Shown here piece by piece: positions 45,791 through 54,964 of a DNA stretch of 64,000 nt. Location of the stretch: positions 1 through 64,000 of the forward strand of contig JABLXU010000009.1 in NCBI GenBank assembly GCA_013177805.1, given 5' to 3'. The notes under the pieces were generated by a model that did no database searches, was not told where the DNA came from, and saw only the letters and a list, made by a program, of their open reading frames with translations. The position numbers were made by a program, and so were the translations under genes. Position 1 is the stretch's first letter. The number at the start of each line of letters is the position of its first letter. Origin of the DNA: Candidatus Omnitrophota bacterium. Lineage in GTDB: Bacteria; Hinthialibacterota; Hinthialibacteria; Hinthialibacterales; Hinthialibacteraceae.

Positions 45791-47194
45791 TTACAACGTC
45801 CATCCTTTCCGGAACTTCGGTTTCACCCAATCATTGGCTTCCCGGACGTTGGTCACCTTCATCTTTTCCGCGTCCCACTCCAACTTGCCGGGGAATTTGA
45901 GAGCCAGATTGCCGAGCACCACCCACTCGGTGAAGGGGCCGGAATAGTCGAAATTCGCTCCCGATTTCGGGCCGCCCTTGCAGGCGTTGATCCAATCGAT
46001 TTTCTGCCGCCGGTCGTCATCTCCACCGGGCAGCCGCGGAATAATCGGTTCCGGCTTCTTGTAATCATTCATGTGTTCGCCCGCGATCATGCGCGAGCCG
46101 CCGCCATATGTCCCGGTGGTGAGAATCCCCTTGGTACCAATGAATATCGAGCCATTATCGCCGTCCCCCAACCGCACGTTCGGATCGACACCCTCGGGCC
46201 GCTCGGGCATCAGCCCCCCGTCATACCAATACACCGTGACCGGCCCCATGGCGCCCCGGCGCGGGAACTCATACTTGATAATCGACTTGGTGGGGAACGT
46301 CTGATCGTTGTTCTGCTCCTGTTTGATACACTCGATGCTGATGGGCGCGGTCAGCCGCAAGGCCCAGTTGGCCGGATCCAGGATGTGGCAGGCCATGTCG
46401 CCCAGCGCGCCGCAGCCCCAATCCCACCACCCTCGCCAATTGAACGGCGCGTAGGCTGAATTGTAAGGACGGTAGGGGGCGGGTCCAAGCCAGGCATCCC
46501 AATCCATGGTGTCGGGTATGGGCTCTTCCGGCAAAGGCTTGGGCACGCCGTCTTTCCAGGCTTCCAGAATTCCCTGCGGCCAGATGGGGCGGTTCGTCCA
46601 CGCGTGGACCTCAGTGACATCGCCGATCGCCCCGCTCCAGATCATTTCGCACATTTCCCGCACGCCATCCCCCGAATGGCCCTGATTCCCCATCTGCGTG
46701 GCGACATTGTATTCCCGCGCCGCCTCGGTGAGCATCCGGGCTTCATAGACAGTCCGGGTCAGGGGTTTTTGGACATAAACGTGAATCCCGCGCTTGATGC
46801 AGGCCATGGCGGCCACGGCATGAGTGTGGTCCGGCGTGGAAATCGTACACGCGTCAATGCTGGGTTCCTTATCCAGCATCACGCGGAAATCCTTATATTT
46901 CCTGGCATTGGGGAATTTTCGGAACGAGCCTGCCGCCTTGTCCCAATCGGCGTCGCAAAGGGCGATCACGTTCTCGCCATCGCAATGCTCGATGTCACTG
47001 CCCCCCTTGCCTCCCGCGCCAATCGCCGCCACGTTGAGCTTTTCATTGGGCGATTTGTACCCCAGGCGCTTCAAACTCGGGGTGCGGCGAACGCTGCTGA
47101 CTGTTCCGGTCCTCTGCAGATTGGCGCAACCCGCCATCGCGGCGGCCGCGCTGCTCATGATGAAAAACCGACGAGATACCTTATTCTCGCTCAT
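45791..47194 (-). CDS. Tat-exported Gfo/Idh/MocA oxidoreductase with lipobox-like signal
   Basis: This 467-residue protein opens MSENKVSRRFFIMSSAAAAMAGCANLQ: a Tat twin-arginine motif and a possible lipobox (AMAGC), so it may be a Tat-exported lipoprotein. The Rossmann part has LNVAAIGAGGKGGSDI, VIALCDADWDKA, ACTISTPDHTHA and YVQKPLTRT (the usual EKP reads QKP). The C-terminal part has WDWGCGALGDMACHILDPANWALRL and GPVTVYWYDGG, typical of the exported Verrucomicrobia/Planctomycetes branch. AAGGGGGA precedes the ATG. It is terminated by the hairpin at 45701-45741 and is probably a single-gene unit. Confidence 0.88.
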   Translation of the reverse strand: MSENKVSRRFFIMSSAAAAMAGCANLQRTGTVSSVRRTPSLKRLGYKSPNEKLNVAAIGAGGKGGSDIEHCDGENVIALCDADWDKAAGSFRKFPNARKYKDFRVMLDKEPSIDACTISTPDHTHAVAAMACIKRGIHVYVQKPLTRTVYEARMLTEAAREYNVATQMGNQGHSGDGVREMCEMIWSGAIGDVTEVHAWTNRPIWPQGILEAWKDGVPKPLPEEPIPDTMDWDAWLGPAPYRPYNSAYAPFNWRGWWDWGCGALGDMACHILDPANWALRLTAPISIECIKQEQNNDQTFPTKSIIKYEFPRRGAMGPVTVYWYDGGLMPERPEGVDPNVRLGDGDNGSIFIGTKGILTTGTYGGGSRMIAGEHMNDYKKPEPIIPRLPGGDDDRRQKIDWINACKGGPKSGANFDYSGPFTEWVVLGNLALKFPGKLEWDAEKMKVTNVREANDWVKPKFRKGWTL

Positions 47195-47333
47195 GGTGTC
47201 CCCCTTCTCTTCAAGTGAATTAGTTTCAAGCGAACAGAACTGATTCTGTTGGCCTTGCTTACAACGCAGCAACCCTCGGGACGCGATTCAATCCACCCCG
47301 GGGATCTTTTACACGATCTCCACAGCCTTTGCC

Positions 47334-47362
47334 ATATTAAAATAAAATAAAACAGCTAGCAA
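47334..47362 (-). promoter_or_regulatory. Possible promoter of the Tat Gfo/Idh gene
   Basis: On the minus strand TTGCTA, a 17-bp spacer and TAATAT lie in an AT-rich patch 140 bp upstream of the start at 47194. Each hexamer matches the sigma-70 consensus at four of six positions. Confidence 0.35.
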
Positions 47363-47694
47363 GACCCTTCTCCTAAATGGCCTACGGGAAATGGGAAAGC
47401 CTAGCATCGGCCTTTTACCTCTCGAATTCTCTCCCCAATTCTGAGCCTCCCATTCAAAAGGCCGTCTCCCTCTGCCCAGGAAAATTAATCCTGGACACAA
47501 CTCCCTCTCCCCCTCCGGGGAAATGACCGGCATGGGGATAGCCCTGAAAGGGCATGATTTTTTATCCTGCTTTTTTCTCGGAATATTTCACCAACCGGTA
47601 AAACAGATTGGAAAATCTGTGAGATCGCCAAAGGGATTGAGAAACCTCCCACGGCAGACCAAAATGATCATCAAGCCCAAAAAGGAGGGTCTCG
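47363..47694. other. Divergent intergenic region ahead of the GT-C gene
   Basis: This 330-bp region contains a partial copy of the dispersed repeat (CCCTCTCCCCCTCCGGGG near 47504-47521). No clear plus-strand promoter is visible. A 102-codon plus-strand frame here overlaps the next gene and has no good start signal. Confidence 0.35.
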
Positions 47695-50511
47695 ATGGCT
47701 TGGCGTCAAGGGAAAATGGGACATCCCGCGTTGATCCATGCCGGCCGGCTCGCCCTCCTCACCGGATTGTCGTGGGGAATCAGTCAAGCGGGATTCTCCC
47801 TTGGGTTCTGCTCTCCCGCCTTTTTTCATGATCTGGCTTTATCCCTGCTTTTGGTCCTTTTGATTTCATGGTGGCTCCGCGGGATCGGCATCGTTTGGGA
47901 CCGCGCTCCCGGGGGGATACGCTCCATGATCCGCGAGGGTGCTGTTCCCCTCCTCCTCACCGGGCTGTCAGTTTATTTATTCCGCGCGGTGTGGCGGGTG
48001 GATGTTCCCGCCACCTTCGATCACACCACGCATCTGTTGCGCGCCTGGCTCACCGAACTGGCCGTACGACGGGAGGGAACCTTGCTGCCCTGGACTTCGG
48101 CCATCGGTTCCGGATCGCCGCTCAACGACTTGTACCCTCCCGGCGGCGTCCTGGTCTATTGCGCGGCGCGCCTGCTTTCCCTGGGATTTTTGGCGCCGCC
48201 GGCGGCGTACAAAGTCACTGTGTTTTTCTCATGGCTGTTATTGATCGGAGCGGTTTACTCAGCGGGGCGGTATTGGTTCGGCGTGGCGGGAGGCGCGGCG
48301 GCCGCGTTTTTGATTCTCCTGGACGTGGGGGCCATGGATCTCTTCGGCTGGGGGGCCAGTTTTTCGATCGGCGTTTGGCCAATGGCCTTAAGCGGGGGAT
48401 TGGTGATCTTCGCTCTCCTGCTGTTCATCGAAACCCTGGGCCGGCCCGCTCATCCCGCTTGGATGGGGATGCTGGCCCTGCTGGCGGCGGCTTCGATCCT
48501 GGCCCATGTGTTTTCTCTTCTCGCGCTGCTGACCAATCTCTTCATCGTGGCCACCGTGCTTTATTTTCATGCTCCGGACCGGAAGTTGTTTCTCCTTACG
48601 GCATTACGAAACGCCTGCTACGTGGGATTGGGGGCGCTCCTGAGCGGCTGGTGGCTGATCCCCTTTCTGGCGAGCCTGGAATGGATTCAGCCCTACGGTT
48701 CGCTTCTGACCTCACCGGAGCGGATCGCCGAAGGGATGTGGAACGGGACGCTCTGGGTCAACACCTTCCCCTTGTTCACTTTCTTGATGCTCGGGGGGGG
48801 CCTCTGGGGATTGGTATCCGGCCGTTCCGCGGCGGTGGGATTGGCAGTAGCGGCCTTCGTGAATTGGACGATGCTCCAGGATGTGTTTTACGCCTGGTTT
48901 CCTTCTGAGGCATTGACAGAATATGTCAATACCATCCGTTCGATCCGCTTTGCCGGCTATGCCAAGTTGGAGGGGGCCATTTTAGCGGGAGGCATGCTCC
49001 AGCCGCTGCTCGCCCAAACCCACGCGAAACTCCAGGGATTAATCCAATTGATCCATGGCGGGACCGCCCGGCAGGAAAATGGCCAAGGATCAGCTTCCGG
49101 GATCGTTTCTCTAGTGGCAACGCTTGGTTTGACGGCCGCGTTGATGGGTTTTCTCCCCGTGGCGGAATCCGTGCCGCGGGTGATGAAGCATATTCCCGGA
49201 TACGATGAACAATTCCCCCTGGGTCATTCAGAACCGGAATTGCGGTGGGCTTTCGAGCAGGCGATGGCGCTTATCGCGGCGCGGGGGCCGTTGCCGCCCG
49301 GGAATTCGACCTTCTTTCTGCCGGTCAGCGCCCCTCGCGTCGGCGTTCGGGCGAACCACAGGGAAAGCCTGATTCCTCTGATTTACGGTTATGGCATCGT
49401 TCCCCCTCCCTATATGCCCACGCAAGTGTTGTCGACCCGCGCCGCCTGGACCGATTGGACCAGCCCCGCCTTGTCACACATGAAATATTTCATCGGACGG
49501 GGCAACCGCGCCCGGGTGATGGCCGTGCCGGGCATGAAAGAAATCCTCCCCTTTGGCGACTATGCCGTATTCGAAAACCTGAACTATCGCAACGATCCCT
49601 TCTTTATCTTGGAATCTTCCCCGGGCCAGGCCCGGCTGGAACAAATGGCGCCAGGCTACCTGGCGGTAAGTTTGGAGGGATTCGCCCATCCGGTCCATGT
49701 CCGGTTTCCCGTCTCGCGTTATCGCAAATGGCGCGCGTACGAGAATGGAAAGGAGATCCCGATCCTCGAATCCATCCGTCCTTTTGAATCCACTTACGCG
49801 GGGAAATTCATCACCGTCGAAGCGGGCAACGGCCGGCTGGAATTACACTACGTCTCAGAGCCGGTGGATTGGGCCGGCCGGCTGGTCTCGCTGGCGGCGG
49901 GGATGATATTAATTTTCAGATTGGTGTGTCCCCGGTTTCCCGGGATCCAGTTTCCCACAATCACGGCATCCAACCGATTCCGGTTTTCCCATGGGATTCC
50001 CACATGGTGCGGGCCGTCAGGCCTTTTCGGACTCATTCTGGTGGGCCTGCTGGCAGCGGGAATCGCGCGGCCGGAAGCCCATACCCGCTTCTGGTTTGCG
50101 GGGGTGAATTTGGACGCGGTGGGAACCACCGGTTGGGGCGCCGACCGCCGGCAAGATCTGGAATTCGGCCTGATCCTCGGGCGGGAGTGCCAGGGCCGCG
50201 TATTGGAAGCCGTCACCTTGCGTTCCCGTCGAATGGGAGGCACGGAGCGGGAAATCCTCTGGACTTCGCGGCCCGGAGAGGACTGGAAGGCCGTGTTGAT
50301 GGGTTATGATCCCTCTGCCTATTCGTGGGAGAAAGTGGAAGGCGAGTTTTCCATTCCCGTGGACGGCCCCAGGTTTTTCCGGATTTTTGCGGGCAACCGT
50401 TTCCAGGAACAATATGTTCCACGGGGAACAATGGTGGAGGCCATTCTGCATTTCGCGGATGGAGGTGACATGCGGCTTTCGTGTATACTTCCCTCTCGGG
50501 AACGGTATTGA
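47695..50511 (+). CDS. Large GT-C-like membrane protein (PTPS-related family)
   Basis: This 938-residue protein has about ten to twelve membrane helices in its N-terminal half. The first periplasmic loop contains VPATFDHTTHLLRAWLTELAVR and LPWTSAIGSGSPLNDLYPPGGVL, typical of the membrane family named after 6-pyruvoyl-tetrahydropterin-synthase-related proteins (GT-C glycosyltransferase-like). A large extracytoplasmic part follows (about 490-730 and 790-935), with one more helix near 770-785. It may transfer or bind a lipid-linked sugar. AAGGAGGG sits 6 bp before the ATG. The catalytic residues are not certain. Confidence 0.75.
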   Translation: MAWRQGKMGHPALIHAGRLALLTGLSWGISQAGFSLGFCSPAFFHDLALSLLLVLLISWWLRGIGIVWDRAPGGIRSMIREGAVPLLLTGLSVYLFRAVWRVDVPATFDHTTHLLRAWLTELAVRREGTLLPWTSAIGSGSPLNDLYPPGGVLVYCAARLLSLGFLAPPAAYKVTVFFSWLLLIGAVYSAGRYWFGVAGGAAAAFLILLDVGAMDLFGWGASFSIGVWPMALSGGLVIFALLLFIETLGRPAHPAWMGMLALLAAASILAHVFSLLALLTNLFIVATVLYFHAPDRKLFLLTALRNACYVGLGALLSGWWLIPFLASLEWIQPYGSLLTSPERIAEGMWNGTLWVNTFPLFTFLMLGGGLWGLVSGRSAAVGLAVAAFVNWTMLQDVFYAWFPSEALTEYVNTIRSIRFAGYAKLEGAILAGGMLQPLLAQTHAKLQGLIQLIHGGTARQENGQGSASGIVSLVATLGLTAALMGFLPVAESVPRVMKHIPGYDEQFPLGHSEPELRWAFEQAMALIAARGPLPPGNSTFFLPVSAPRVGVRANHRESLIPLIYGYGIVPPPYMPTQVLSTRAAWTDWTSPALSHMKYFIGRGNRARVMAVPGMKEILPFGDYAVFENLNYRNDPFFILESSPGQARLEQMAPGYLAVSLEGFAHPVHVRFPVSRYRKWRAYENGKEIPILESIRPFESTYAGKFITVEAGNGRLELHYVSEPVDWAGRLVSLAAGMILIFRLVCPRFPGIQFPTITASNRFRFSHGIPTWCGPSGLFGLILVGLLAAGIARPEAHTRFWFAGVNLDAVGTTGWGADRRQDLEFGLILGRECQGRVLEAVTLRSRRMGGTEREILWTSRPGEDWKAVLMGYDPSAYSWEKVEGEFSIPVDGPRFFRIFAGNRFQEQYVPRGTMVEAILHFADGGDMRLSCILPSRERY

Positions 50512-50611
50512 GCCGAAATCCAGTGTGGCTTGAAAGGAAATCCCCCTCCGGATTGATTCCCGAATCTGTCCGGCAGTTGATTGAACAGACCGGTGAAAAC
50601 CGCCTCCACAA

Positions 50612-50648
50612 TTCCCTCTCCCGCGAAGAGAGGAAAAGGGTGAGGGAA
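50612..50648. repeat. Dispersed palindromic intergenic repeat
   Basis: TTCCCTCTCCCGCGAAGAGA followed by GGAAAAGGGTGAGGGAA. The inner stem is CCTCTC/GAGAGG and the outer stem is TTCCCTC/GAGGGAA. Confidence 0.6.
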
Positions 50649-50698
50649 TACGTGAAGGGACGTATCTTTGATCCTCCCCTGGCATACAGTGAGTGAAA

Positions 50699-50736
50699 CA
50701 ACGTTTTATTGTGCAACGTTTTATTATCCAATGTTT
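50699..50736 (+). repeat. Short 15-bp-period direct repeats upstream of proA
   Basis: CAACGTTTTATT occurs at 50699-50710 and 50714-50725, and CAATGTTT follows at 50729. The constant 15-bp period is unlike chance and could be a small tandem duplication or a protein-binding array. Confidence 0.4.
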
Positions 50737-50877
50737 CCACTTCCCGGATTCACCATAAAATTACAACAGAATAACCTTGGTTTATCGAAGTCCTTGGCAA
50801 TCCGGGTTGCCCGAAATGGAGGAATCCCTTATTCTGATTGCCTGTCCCGGCAATCGAAAAGCATAACGAGGAGAATC

Positions 50878-52161
50878 ATGGCGGTATCGCAAACCCCTCC
50901 CATCCCCGACGTGGAAGCCTATGTCCAAGCGGCCGCGCGTGAGGCCAAAGCCGCTTCGGTGATCCTGGCCCGGACTTCCACGCGGCTGAAGAATCAAGCC
51001 TTGGTGGAAGCCGCCCGCCGCATCCGTGAACGCCAGGCCGAACTCCAGGCGCAAAACCAGCTGGACCTGGACGCCGGCAAGGAAAAAGGATTGAGCGCGG
51101 CGATGCTCGACCGTCTGGCTTTGACCGGAAAACGCTTGGAAGCCATCGCCGCCATGCTGGAAGAGGTGGCCACGCTGCCCGATCCGGTGGGCGAGATCAC
51201 CGGCATGACCGTCCGGCCCAACGGCATGCGCGTGGGACGAATGCGTGTCCCGCCTGGCGTGATTGGCTTGATTTACGAATCCCGCCCCAACGTCACGGCC
51301 GACGCGGCGGCTTTGTGCCTCAAGTCGGGAAACGCCTGCCTGTTGCGCGGTGGTTCGGAGGCGATCCACTCCAACCTGGCCCTGGCGCGGCTGCTGCAGG
51401 GTACGCTGGTGGATTGCGGCCTTCCCCCGGCGGCGGTGTCGTTCATCGAAACCACCGACCGCGAAGCGGTGCGGGTCCTGTGCCGCTTGCGGGGCCTCGT
51501 GGATGTCATTATTCCCCGGGGCGGGAAATCGTTGATCGAAACGGTCGTGGAACTGGCCACCATCCCGGTCCTGAAGCACTACGACGGGAACTGCCACGTG
51601 TACGTGGACGAACACGCCGATCCCGCCATGGCTCACAAGATCTGCCTGAACGCGAAAATCCAGCGTCCCGGGGTGTGCAACGCCGCCGAGACATTTTTAA
51701 TCCACAAAGCCCACAGCGGCGCGTTCCTTAAAAATCTGCTAGAGGAGTTGCACAAACACGGCGTGGAAGTGCGCGGTTGCGAGAAAACCCGCGCCCTCTA
51801 TCCCGCCGTCCACCCCGCCACGGAGGCCGATTGGGATACCGAATATCTCGATCTGATCGTCGCCGTGAAAATTGTGGAGAGCTTCGACGAGGCGCTGGAA
51901 CACCTCGGCCGCCATTCGTCCCGCCATACCGACGCCATCGTGACCAATGACTACGCCGCCAGCCAGCGGTTTCTGCGCGAGGTGGATTCGTCCTCGGTGA
52001 TGGTCAACGCCTCAACCCGCTTCTCCGACGGCGGCGAGTACGGCCTGGGAGCCGAAATGGGCATCTCCACGGACAAACTGCACGCCCGGGGACCGATGGG
52101 CCTGGTGGAACTCACCTGCCAGAAATTCATCGTCCTGGGCGATGGGCACATCCGCGAATAG
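50878..52161 (+). CDS. proA: Gamma-glutamyl phosphate reductase ProA
   Basis: This 427-residue cytosolic enzyme carries out the second step of proline synthesis, the NADPH reduction of gamma-glutamyl phosphate to the semialdehyde. Motifs: PPGVIGLIYESRPNVTADAAALCLKSGNACLLRGGSEA, DVIIPRGGKSLI, HYDGNCHVYVDEHAD, the catalytic cysteine in QRPGVCNAAET, and ASTRFSDGGEYGLGAEMGISTDKLHARGPMGL at the end. Length and motif order are standard. The ATG at 50878 has GAGGAGA just upstream. nadD follows after 33 bp; no proB is visible in the window. Confidence 0.97.
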   Translation: MAVSQTPPIPDVEAYVQAAAREAKAASVILARTSTRLKNQALVEAARRIRERQAELQAQNQLDLDAGKEKGLSAAMLDRLALTGKRLEAIAAMLEEVATLPDPVGEITGMTVRPNGMRVGRMRVPPGVIGLIYESRPNVTADAAALCLKSGNACLLRGGSEAIHSNLALARLLQGTLVDCGLPPAAVSFIETTDREAVRVLCRLRGLVDVIIPRGGKSLIETVVELATIPVLKHYDGNCHVYVDEHADPAMAHKICLNAKIQRPGVCNAAETFLIHKAHSGAFLKNLLEELHKHGVEVRGCEKTRALYPAVHPATEADWDTEYLDLIVAVKIVESFDEALEHLGRHSSRHTDAIVTNDYAASQRFLREVDSSSVMVNASTRFSDGGEYGLGAEMGISTDKLHARGPMGLVELTCQKFIVLGDGHIRE

Positions 52162-52194
52162 CCTTCCTTCCGGGAGGCGGGATTTTCAAAACCG

Positions 52195-52806
52195 GTGAAC
52201 CAACCAATCACGGATCGCATAGGCATCTTCGGGGGACGGTTCGATCCCATCCATATCGGGCATTTGCTGCTGGCCCAAACCGCCCTCGAGGAACTGAACC
52301 TCTCCCGGATTATTTTTCTCCCCTCGGGCGGCCACGCGCATTACAAAGAAGAAGACCGCAACGTCGCCTCCGGCCCCGACCGCCTGGAAATGGCGCGCCT
52401 GGCGGTGGCCTCCAATCCCCGCTTCGAAGCCTGCGATTACGAAATCAACCAATCCCAGTTCTGCTATACGATCGACACGCTCCGCTGGTTCCAGCAACAA
52501 TTCCCGCCGGGCACGGAAATCTTCTTCCTGGTCGGTGGAGACTGGAAAGACAAAATCCCCACCTGGAAAGACGGCGATCTCCTGATGCGCGAATTCACCA
52601 TCGCCTTCTTCTCCCGGCCGGGATTCCAGCACGAAACCCACTTGCAATACGATCCCCACGGCAAACGTATCCTTTACGTGGATATGCCGCTGATCGATAT
52701 TTCCTCCTCCATGATCCGGGAACGGGTCAAAACGGGGAAATCCATCCAATACCGCGTGCCGGATCCGGTGCGCTGGTATATCGAAACCAAGGGATTGTAC
52801 CAATAA
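52195..52806 (+). CDS. nadD: Nicotinate-nucleotide adenylyltransferase NadD
   Basis: This 203-residue enzyme makes deamido-NAD from nicotinate mononucleotide and ATP. The nucleotidyltransferase signatures are clear: IGIFGGRFDPIHIGHLLLA (HxGH-type motif) near the start and the ISSSMIRERVKTGKSIQYRVP block (ISSTxIR) near the end, with FLVGGDW in between. The start is a GTG at 52195, and the purine-rich GGGAGG lies about 17 bp away. It is part of the proA-nadD pair, a frequent bacterial arrangement. Confidence 0.95.
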   Translation: MNQPITDRIGIFGGRFDPIHIGHLLLAQTALEELNLSRIIFLPSGGHAHYKEEDRNVASGPDRLEMARLAVASNPRFEACDYEINQSQFCYTIDTLRWFQQQFPPGTEIFFLVGGDWKDKIPTWKDGDLLMREFTIAFFSRPGFQHETHLQYDPHGKRILYVDMPLIDISSSMIRERVKTGKSIQYRVPDPVRWYIETKGLYQ

Positions 52807-52809
52807 GCT

Positions 52810-53490
52810 TTACGTCAGCCGCGCCAGCGGTTCGCCCAGAAACAGGCGGTCCCGGGGCTGGGCCAGGGGTTTCACGCAGTCCCGGGGGAAGAGCAATAAC
52901 ACGGTGGACCCCAGTTTGAATCCGCCCATCAATTCACCCGCCAGGTATTCGCCGCCTTCCTCGGCCAGGCATTCGATCCCGCTGACCAAAAACGAACCCA
53001 CCAGCACGATCACCAGGGGAATGCCCTGGGGAGTCTCGGCATAGATCACCAACCGTTCATTACGGATTTCACCCGATTTCATGAAGCAGATCGGCCGGCA
53101 AAAGGCGGGATGGTGGCGCAGCCTCAACACGCGCAGATTCACCGGATAAAGCAGGTAATGCAAATTGAGAGGCGAAAGATACAAATTGAAACACAACCCT
53201 TGCTCAAAGGCCTCGCGCATCTCTGTCCCATGCACGATTTCCTCGAAGGTGTAGTGCTCGGCCCGCAGGAGGCCTTGTTTGCCCACCATCTCGCCTCCCG
53301 CGCGCAACGGCTGGATTTCCCGCAACCGGCATTCGGCGGGCGAAACGATGATATCCTCCCCGGCGCGGATATGCGGCCGCCGGCCCTCCCGCAAAAAAAG
53401 ACGGGTCAGGCCGGTGCTATCGGCCAACCGTTCGAGAACGGACCGCCGGCGCGGGAACGGTTTCTTGGCAAAGGCTTCATAGGGTTTCAC
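52810..53490 (-). CDS. Divergent phosphatidylserine decarboxylase-like protein
   Basis: This 226-residue protein matches the PSD family in outline: IIVSPAECRL for the SPADG segment, YLSPLNLHYLLYPVNLRVL for the LSPxDYHRxHxP segment, and GGFKLGSTVLLLFP for the LGST self-cleavage site (Ser195). Two of the three maturation/catalytic positions are altered: the Asp of SPADG is Glu53, and the second His of DYHRxH is Leu. It may be an inactive or altered relative, or its activation may differ. No membrane helix is obvious. It converges on nadD with 3 bp between the stops. Confidence 0.75.
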   Translation of the reverse strand: MKPYEAFAKKPFPRRRSVLERLADSTGLTRLFLREGRRPHIRAGEDIIVSPAECRLREIQPLRAGGEMVGKQGLLRAEHYTFEEIVHGTEMREAFEQGLCFNLYLSPLNLHYLLYPVNLRVLRLRHHPAFCRPICFMKSGEIRNERLVIYAETPQGIPLVIVLVGSFLVSGIECLAEEGGEYLAGELMGGFKLGSTVLLLFPRDCVKPLAQPRDRLFLGEPLARLT

Positions 53491-53635
53491 GGCGCGGCTC
53501 TCCCACGATAAACTGGTTTTGTTGCCAGCTGAGGCCCTCTAGAACTATCGTTGTAGCATAGTGGAGATATAAGGTTGTCCCAAGTTCTCCCTGAGATTGG
53601 ATTTTGCGCCAGACCGAATCAGAGGAGTATTCATC

Positions 53636-54952
53636 ATGCCAGATTTCAATCCGGCGGGCCGGTTCGTACTCATCGCCTGGGGAGGGTGGTGGCTTTTGAG
53701 CATGCTATCCCTTCCGCTTCAGGCCAAAGAACTCCCCGCGCTCCGTGTCGTGGACCAGGACGGCGTGAAAATCGAATGCTTGCCGGACCTGTTGCCGGTG
53801 GCGAAACAACTCCATCCCTGGTACGTCAACCAGCTGAAGACGTTTCCCGCGGACTTGAACTCCGACATCCAGCAGTTGATCCAAAATCAAGACAAGATCA
53901 TCGGTTTTCTAACGAAACAAATGGGGTTAAACGAGCCCTCGGACTTCATGAAGAACCATATGCCGGCTTTCATCGCCAAATACCTGGAGGTGGGAAATCC
54001 CGCCCCCAATCCCCGGCACATCCAGATCTGGCGGCGCGATGATTTGAAAGCTTACCTGGATGAGGGAGGAAGCATTCCGGGATACCGCTACATCCCCGGC
54101 AAGGAGGGGGAGAACCAGCTGATCATCGAAAAAAGAATTGCTTTCACGGATAAAGGCGTAACCCAGAAGGACGCCGGAGAAACGGTTCCGTTGCTCCCGG
54201 TGGTTTTGAAGAATGAAAACCGCAAAGAGGACCTGGACACGGCCAAGGCCGTTCTGACCGAGGCTTTGGACAGCATCCGGCGATTCGCGCCTCTCTTGAC
54301 GGCGGCCTGCCTGCAAACCCAGATCGAAATCCTTGTCCAGGAAAACACCTATCCAACCTTAAGCCTGATCCGTTGGTTCCGGACCGGGATGAGCGGCTAC
54401 CTCACGTGGAGCGCCTTACAAGCATTCGTATCCCAAGACGCCGCGCAAATTTACTTGCGGACGCACCATACCCAACCTTTCGAATCCAAGAAAAACCTGG
54501 TCCGTCTGGTGGAATGGATCGGGGATGAACCGAATGACACCCCCGGGCCATCGCCTGGCGCCGCGCCGGTGGACGCGCTTGAACGGATCCGGTCCGCTTT
54601 TGCTATTCGTGAAATCATGGAATTGGTCCAGCGGCATAACGCGGACATAGTTCCCCGGCTGTTCACCGAAATCCGGAAACACGCGCCTTCCGGGGAAGAA
54701 CTCAAGGCGGCGGCGCAGCCGGACGGGAAGATTTCAGGCAAAATCGTGATCCGGGATCTCAATGTCCTTCTGGACGCGATCCAGACCGTAACCGGTGAGG
54801 ATTTCCGCCCCCGGTTGCTCCAATACTCGCCAGTCCCCGCCCCGGGAGGCCGGAACCCGGAAGCCGCGGCGAAATCCCCTCCCGAAAAAAAAACCGAGAA
54901 GACACCGGCCCAGCCCCCGGCCAAAGCGCCATCGAAACCGAAGAAAAAGTAG
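53636..54952 (+). CDS. Secreted hypothetical protein with basic Pro/Lys-rich tail
   Basis: This 438-residue protein is of unrecognised family. A signal peptide (FVLIAWGGWWLLSMLSLPLQAKE) is followed by a mostly helical region (residues about 40-390) without known motifs. The tail is Pro/Lys/Ala-rich and ends KPKKK, probably disordered and surface-binding. One run of the form RYIPGKEGENQLIIEKRIAF looks like a beta-hairpin. AGAGGAG lies 8 bp before the ATG at 53636; the frame extends to 53597. A methyltransferase gene follows after 12 bp, so the two are likely in one operon. Confidence 0.65.
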   Translation: MPDFNPAGRFVLIAWGGWWLLSMLSLPLQAKELPALRVVDQDGVKIECLPDLLPVAKQLHPWYVNQLKTFPADLNSDIQQLIQNQDKIIGFLTKQMGLNEPSDFMKNHMPAFIAKYLEVGNPAPNPRHIQIWRRDDLKAYLDEGGSIPGYRYIPGKEGENQLIIEKRIAFTDKGVTQKDAGETVPLLPVVLKNENRKEDLDTAKAVLTEALDSIRRFAPLLTAACLQTQIEILVQENTYPTLSLIRWFRTGMSGYLTWSALQAFVSQDAAQIYLRTHHTQPFESKKNLVRLVEWIGDEPNDTPGPSPGAAPVDALERIRSAFAIREIMELVQRHNADIVPRLFTEIRKHAPSGEELKAAAQPDGKISGKIVIRDLNVLLDAIQTVTGEDFRPRLLQYSPVPAPGGRNPEAAAKSPPEKKTEKTPAQPPAKAPSKPKKK

Positions 54953-54964
54953 GATATCCCGTCC

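Larger units (their letters stand above)
50512..50877. other. Region upstream of proA with repeat and short direct repeats
   Basis: This 366-bp gap holds a palindromic repeat (50612-50648) and three near-copies of CAACGTTTTATT spaced 15 bp apart (50699-50736). The frame of proA is open upstream to 50668 but without coding character. Confidence 0.4.

Noticed and set aside
50699..50736. CRISPR array
   Set aside because: The repeats are 12 bp with 3-bp spacers, only two to three copies, and no cas genes are present.
50213..50740. 175-codon minus-strand frame over the GT-C 3' end and proA leader
   Set aside because: It overlaps a well-supported membrane-protein gene and runs through the palindromic repeat.
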